A stretch of DNA of 8,216 bases from Planctomycetaceae bacterium (GTDB lineage: Bacteria > Planctomycetota > Planctomycetia > Pirellulales > Pirellulaceae): the NCBI GenBank assembly GCA_007129635.1, contig SKVE01000371.1, positions 1 through 8,216 of the forward strand, in the 5' to 3' direction. Position numbers and translations under genes: made by a program. The number at the start of each line of letters is the position of its first letter. The first letter of the stretch is position 1. Positions 5,707 through 8,216 of the stretch are shown one piece after another. Below the pieces are notes generated by a model, which saw only the letters and a list, made by a program, of their open reading frames with translations, did not search any database and had not been told where the DNA came from.

Positions 5707-6915
5707 TCAAGCTCGCATCGTGCCGCTCATCTTGATCACCGGCATCAGCAGAGCGATCACCACGAACAGCACGATAGCGGCCAGGACCAACAACATGATC
5801 GGCTCCAACAATCGGACTGCCAGATCCAATCGCCGGGACGTCCGTCGCTCCAATCCATCGGCCACGTCCACCAGCACCTGGTCCAACGTATTGGCCTCCT
5901 CGGCCACCGAGATCATTTCCACGACGGTGCGGGGGAAAAATTCGCAAGTCCCCAACGGTCCAGCCAACGACTGGCCGGACGAAATATTCTCGGATGCCCT
6001 CGCAATGGCTTCGGACAGGATCTGGTTACCGGTCGCTTGACGGCTGATCTCCAGCGACCGCAAAATGGGCACCCCGTTGCTCAACAGCGTTCCCAGCACT
6101 CGGCAGAATCGAGCGACGGCCAAGCTGGAAAAAACGGGACCCAAGATGGGCATCCGCAGTTTTACCAGATCCCGCAAGCGTCTGCCGCGAGGCGTCTCCA
6201 ATTCGCGTTTCAGGAAGATCACCACGACGATGAACATCGCGGCCAGCACCACTCCAAACCGTCGCATGGTCTCGCTGACCCACAACAACCAATCGGTCAT
6301 GATGGGCAATTCGCCTCGATCCCGCAAAACGTCAAACATCTCGGCAAAGAACGGCACAAAAAAGATCACCAACCCGCCCACGACCAACACGCCGACCACC
6401 GCCAGGAACAGCGGATAGGCCAACGCGCCCATCGTGCGGCTCTTCAGGTCCTCCTGAGCCTCGGTGAACGTCGCCACACGTTCCAGCGCATCTTCCAAAA
6501 AACCGCCTTCTCCGCCGGCCCGGACCATGTTGATGGCCATCTCTTTGAAGACTCGCGGGTATCGTGAGATCGCTTCGGCCAGCGTCGCTCCGTCCTCGAC
6601 TCGCCGATAGACGTCGTCCAGGACTTCCTTCAAATGCGCGTTCGACGTCTGATCTCGGATCACGCGGATCGAACGCAACAGCGGCACTCCGCTGCGCAAC
6701 AGCGCGGAAAGTTGGCTGTACGTGTTGGCCATCAACTGGCCGCTGACCCGCTTGCGGCTGATCCCCGTACTCTTGCCCTTGGTCGCCGCCACTTCGACAG
6801 GAAACAACGATTTGGCGGACAACTGGGTCACCACCTCACGCTCGGAACCGGCCGTCAGCGTTCCGGTCACCTTTTCACCTTGCAGGTCTCGCGCGATGTA
6901 AGCAAAATCAGGCAT
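5707..6915 (-). CDS. gspF: Type II secretion inner-membrane platform protein GspF
   Basis: This 402-residue polytopic protein forms the centre of the inner-membrane platform and transmits GspE movement to the pseudopilus. It opens with FAYIARDLQGEKVTGTL, the N-terminal signature of the GspF/PilC family. Two T2SSF repeats follow, at about 64-187 and 267-389, each with the SxLLxxGVPxLRSL-type helix (70-83 and 276-289). Three membrane helices are visible, at about 167-190, 219-236 and 370-393, in the usual places. MVRAGGEGGFLEDAL (130-144) and MISVAEEANTLDQVL (334-348) are the paired family motifs. Length matches the family (about 400). The gene starts 19 nt after the gspE stop with only a weak purine-rich ribosome site. 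No anomalies seen; confidence is very high. Confidence 0.97.
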   Translation of the reverse strand: MPDFAYIARDLQGEKVTGTLTAGSEREVVTQLSAKSLFPVEVAATKGKSTGISRKRVSGQLMANTYSQLSALLRSGVPLLRSIRVIRDQTSNAHLKEVLDDVYRRVEDGATLAEAISRYPRVFKEMAINMVRAGGEGGFLEDALERVATFTEAQEDLKSRTMGALAYPLFLAVVGVLVVGGLVIFFVPFFAEMFDVLRDRGELPIMTDWLLWVSETMRRFGVVLAAMFIVVVIFLKRELETPRGRRLRDLVKLRMPILGPVFSSLAVARFCRVLGTLLSNGVPILRSLEISRQATGNQILSEAIARASENISSGQSLAGPLGTCEFFPRTVVEMISVAEEANTLDQVLVDVADGLERRTSRRLDLAVRLLEPIMLLVLAAIVLFVVIALLMPVIKMSGTMRA

Positions 6916-6934
6916 CTGGATGGTTCTCTGTTCG

Positions 6935-8216
6935 TCAGACTTTCAGGCCAAACGATGCGTCAGGCTGCACCCCGGTGGCGTTGGGAACCATGACGACTTC
7001 TCGATCTCCCTTGGTCACTCGCATGATCTCATCCAGGCTGGTCTGCCCGGCGATGGCCTTTTTCCAGCCATCCATCCGCAACGTCACCATGCCGCTGTGG
7101 ACGGCCGCTTTCTTGATATCCCAGGTGCTGGCGTTGTCATGAGCCAGACGGCGCACTTCTTCGCTCGTGACCATCAGCTCGTAAATCCCCAACCGGCCCG
7201 CATAGCCGGACTGGCGACATTCGCGGCAACCGACCGGTCGATATAATGGTCGATCACCCAAAGCATCCAGCGGGAAATCGGGCGGCAGTTCGTCCGGGTC
7301 GGGCTGGTAAGCCTGACGGCATGCCCGGCACACGCGTCGGACCAGTCGCTGGGCCATCACAGCCTCGACCGTGCTGGAGACCAAAAACGGTTCGACTCCC
7401 ATATCCACCAACCGCGTGTAGGCGCCCGCTGCGTCGTTCGTGTGCAAGGTGCTGAATACCAAGTGACCCGTCAACGAAGCCTGGATCGCGTTCTCGGCCG
7501 TTTCCAGATCGCGGATTTCCCCGATCAGCACCACGTCCGGGTCGTGACGCAGGATGCTGCGCAACGAGTGGGCAAACGTCAGTCCGATCTTCGAGTGGAT
7601 CTGGATCTGGTTGATGCCCTCCAACTGATACTCGACGGGATCTTCCGTCGTGATAATCTTGATGTCCGGCCGGTTGATCTCCAACAGCGAACTGTACAGC
7701 GTGGTGGACTTTCCCGAACCCGTCGGACCGGTGACCAGCATGATCCCGTGCGGCAAATCGATCAACTGGCGGTAGATCTTGTACGTCGATTCATCCATGC
7801 CCAACGCCTTCAGCTCGAAGACCATCGCGCCCTTGTCCAGGATACGCAGGACGATGCCTTCGCCATGGATCATCGGGATGACCGAAACACGCACGTCGAC
7901 TTCCCGGCCCCGCACCTTCAGCTTGATGCGCCCGTCCTGCGGCAAACGCTTCTCGGCGATATTCATCCGAGCCATGATCTTCAAGCGGCTGACGATCGCG
8001 GCTTCAAAACGATGAATCTCGGGCGGCACGGGTTGCAACTGCAAAATGCCGTCGACGCGGTACCGAACCACCAGCCCGGAAGGCTGGGATTCGATATGAA
8101 CGTCGCTGGCCCGCATCTCGATGGCCTCCAGCAGGATCTCGTTGACCAGCCGGATCACCGAGGCCTCTTGGGCCATCTCGGACAACTCCGAGCCGTCCAG
8201 GTCCAAGTCTTCCAAC
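6935..8216 (-). CDS. gspE: Type II secretion ATPase GspE (5' end truncated by window edge)
   Basis: GspE is the cytoplasmic hexameric ATPase that powers pseudopilus assembly. About 426 residues are visible; the TTG at 8213-8215 is probably an internal Leu, so the N-terminal domain that contacts GspL is largely outside the window. Visible motifs, numbered from the first full codon, are ASDVHIE (36-42), Walker [10 protein letters not shown] (163-171), Asp box TTEDPVEY (189-196), Walker B with catalytic Glu in DPDVVLIGE (225-233), His box STLHTND (255-261), and a tetracysteine zinc site C296-x2-C299 with C330-x2-C333. The zinc site is a feature of GspE/PilB assembly ATPases. All catalytic residues are intact. 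After the usual VTKGD end there is a tail of about 22 residues ending in SFGLKV. The stop lies 19 nt before gspF. GspE is preferred over PilB because of the gsp gene order. Confidence 0.95.
   Translation of the reverse strand, partial: LEDLDLDGSELSEMAQEASVIRLVNEILLEAIEMRASDVHIESQPSGLVVRYRVDGILQLQPVPPEIHRFEAAIVSRLKIMARMNIAEKRLPQDGRIKLKVRGREVDVRVSVIPMIHGEGIVLRILDKGAMVFELKALGMDESTYKIYRQLIDLPHGIMLVTGPTGSGKSTTLYSSLLEINRPDIKIITTEDPVEYQLEGINQIQIHSKIGLTFAHSLRSILRHDPDVVLIGEIRDLETAENAIQASLTGHLVFSTLHTNDAAGAYTRLVDMGVEPFLVSSTVEAVMAQRLVRRVCRACRQAYQPDPDELPPDFPLDALGDRPLYRPVGCRECRQSGYAGRLGIYELMVTSEEVRRLAHDNASTWDIKKAAVHSGMVTLRMDGWKKAIAGQTSLDEIMRVTKGDREVVMVPNATGVQPDASFGLKV

Noticed and set aside
5216..5947. Minus-strand open frame of 243 codons spanning the end of gspF, the gap and gspG
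   Set aside because: It is out of frame with both well-supported genes and its translation is Gly/Arg-rich without domains.
5539..6567. Plus-strand open frame of 342 codons opposite gspF and the leader
   Set aside because: The product is extremely His/Gln-rich, as expected from reading a hydrophobic protein gene backwards, and gspF on the other strand is certain.
8213..8215. TTG as a true start codon for gspE
   Set aside because: The visible protein begins just before the ASDVHIE region, so the N-terminal domain is absent. The codon sits at the very edge and is more likely an internal Leu.

Overview
The window is one co-directional gene cluster, all on the minus strand, encoding a type II secretion system (T2SS) or closely related pseudopilus machine. 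In transcription order (right to left) it reads: ATPase GspE (5' end cut by the window edge), inner-membrane platform protein GspF, major pseudopilin GspG, minor pseudopilins GspH, GspI, GspJ and GspK, and a GspL-like protein fusing a PilM-type cytoplasmic domain to a PilN-type membrane domain (3' end cut by the left edge). The order E-F-G-H-I-J-K-L is the classical gsp order. No tRNA, rRNA, CRISPR array or mobile element was seen.

The genes are tightly packed. gspH/gspI and gspJ/gspK share ATGA overlaps, gspI/gspJ abut as TAG-ATG, gspG/gspH overlap by about 20 nt, and gspE/gspF and gspK/gspL are about 20 nt apart. The only real gap is 153 nt between gspF and gspG. It holds hairpin-forming repeats, a T-run and the strongest Shine-Dalgarno sequence I found in the window, just before the subunit needed in the largest amount.

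Functionally, GspE hydrolyses ATP in the cytoplasm, GspF and the GspL-like protein form the inner-membrane platform, and GspG to GspK are processed at a class III (prepilin peptidase) signal and assembled into a periplasmic pseudopilus with an H-I-J-K tip. The secretin GspD, prepilin peptidase GspO and a GspM/PilO-like partner are not in the window; PilO/GspM and GspD would be expected just beyond the left edge.

The organism is most likely a planctomycete, perhaps of the Pirellulaceae. This is inferred from moderately GC-rich DNA, an enlarged GspK with an EF-hand-like loop, a GspJ with Gly/Asp-rich insertions, and a PilM-PilN-type GspL with no GspC seen. It is a judgement from memory of the families, not a database result. 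The system is a recognisable variant of a known machine, not a wholly new one. Its unusual parts are the lineage-specific insertions in the tip pseudopilins and the structured gspF-gspG leader.
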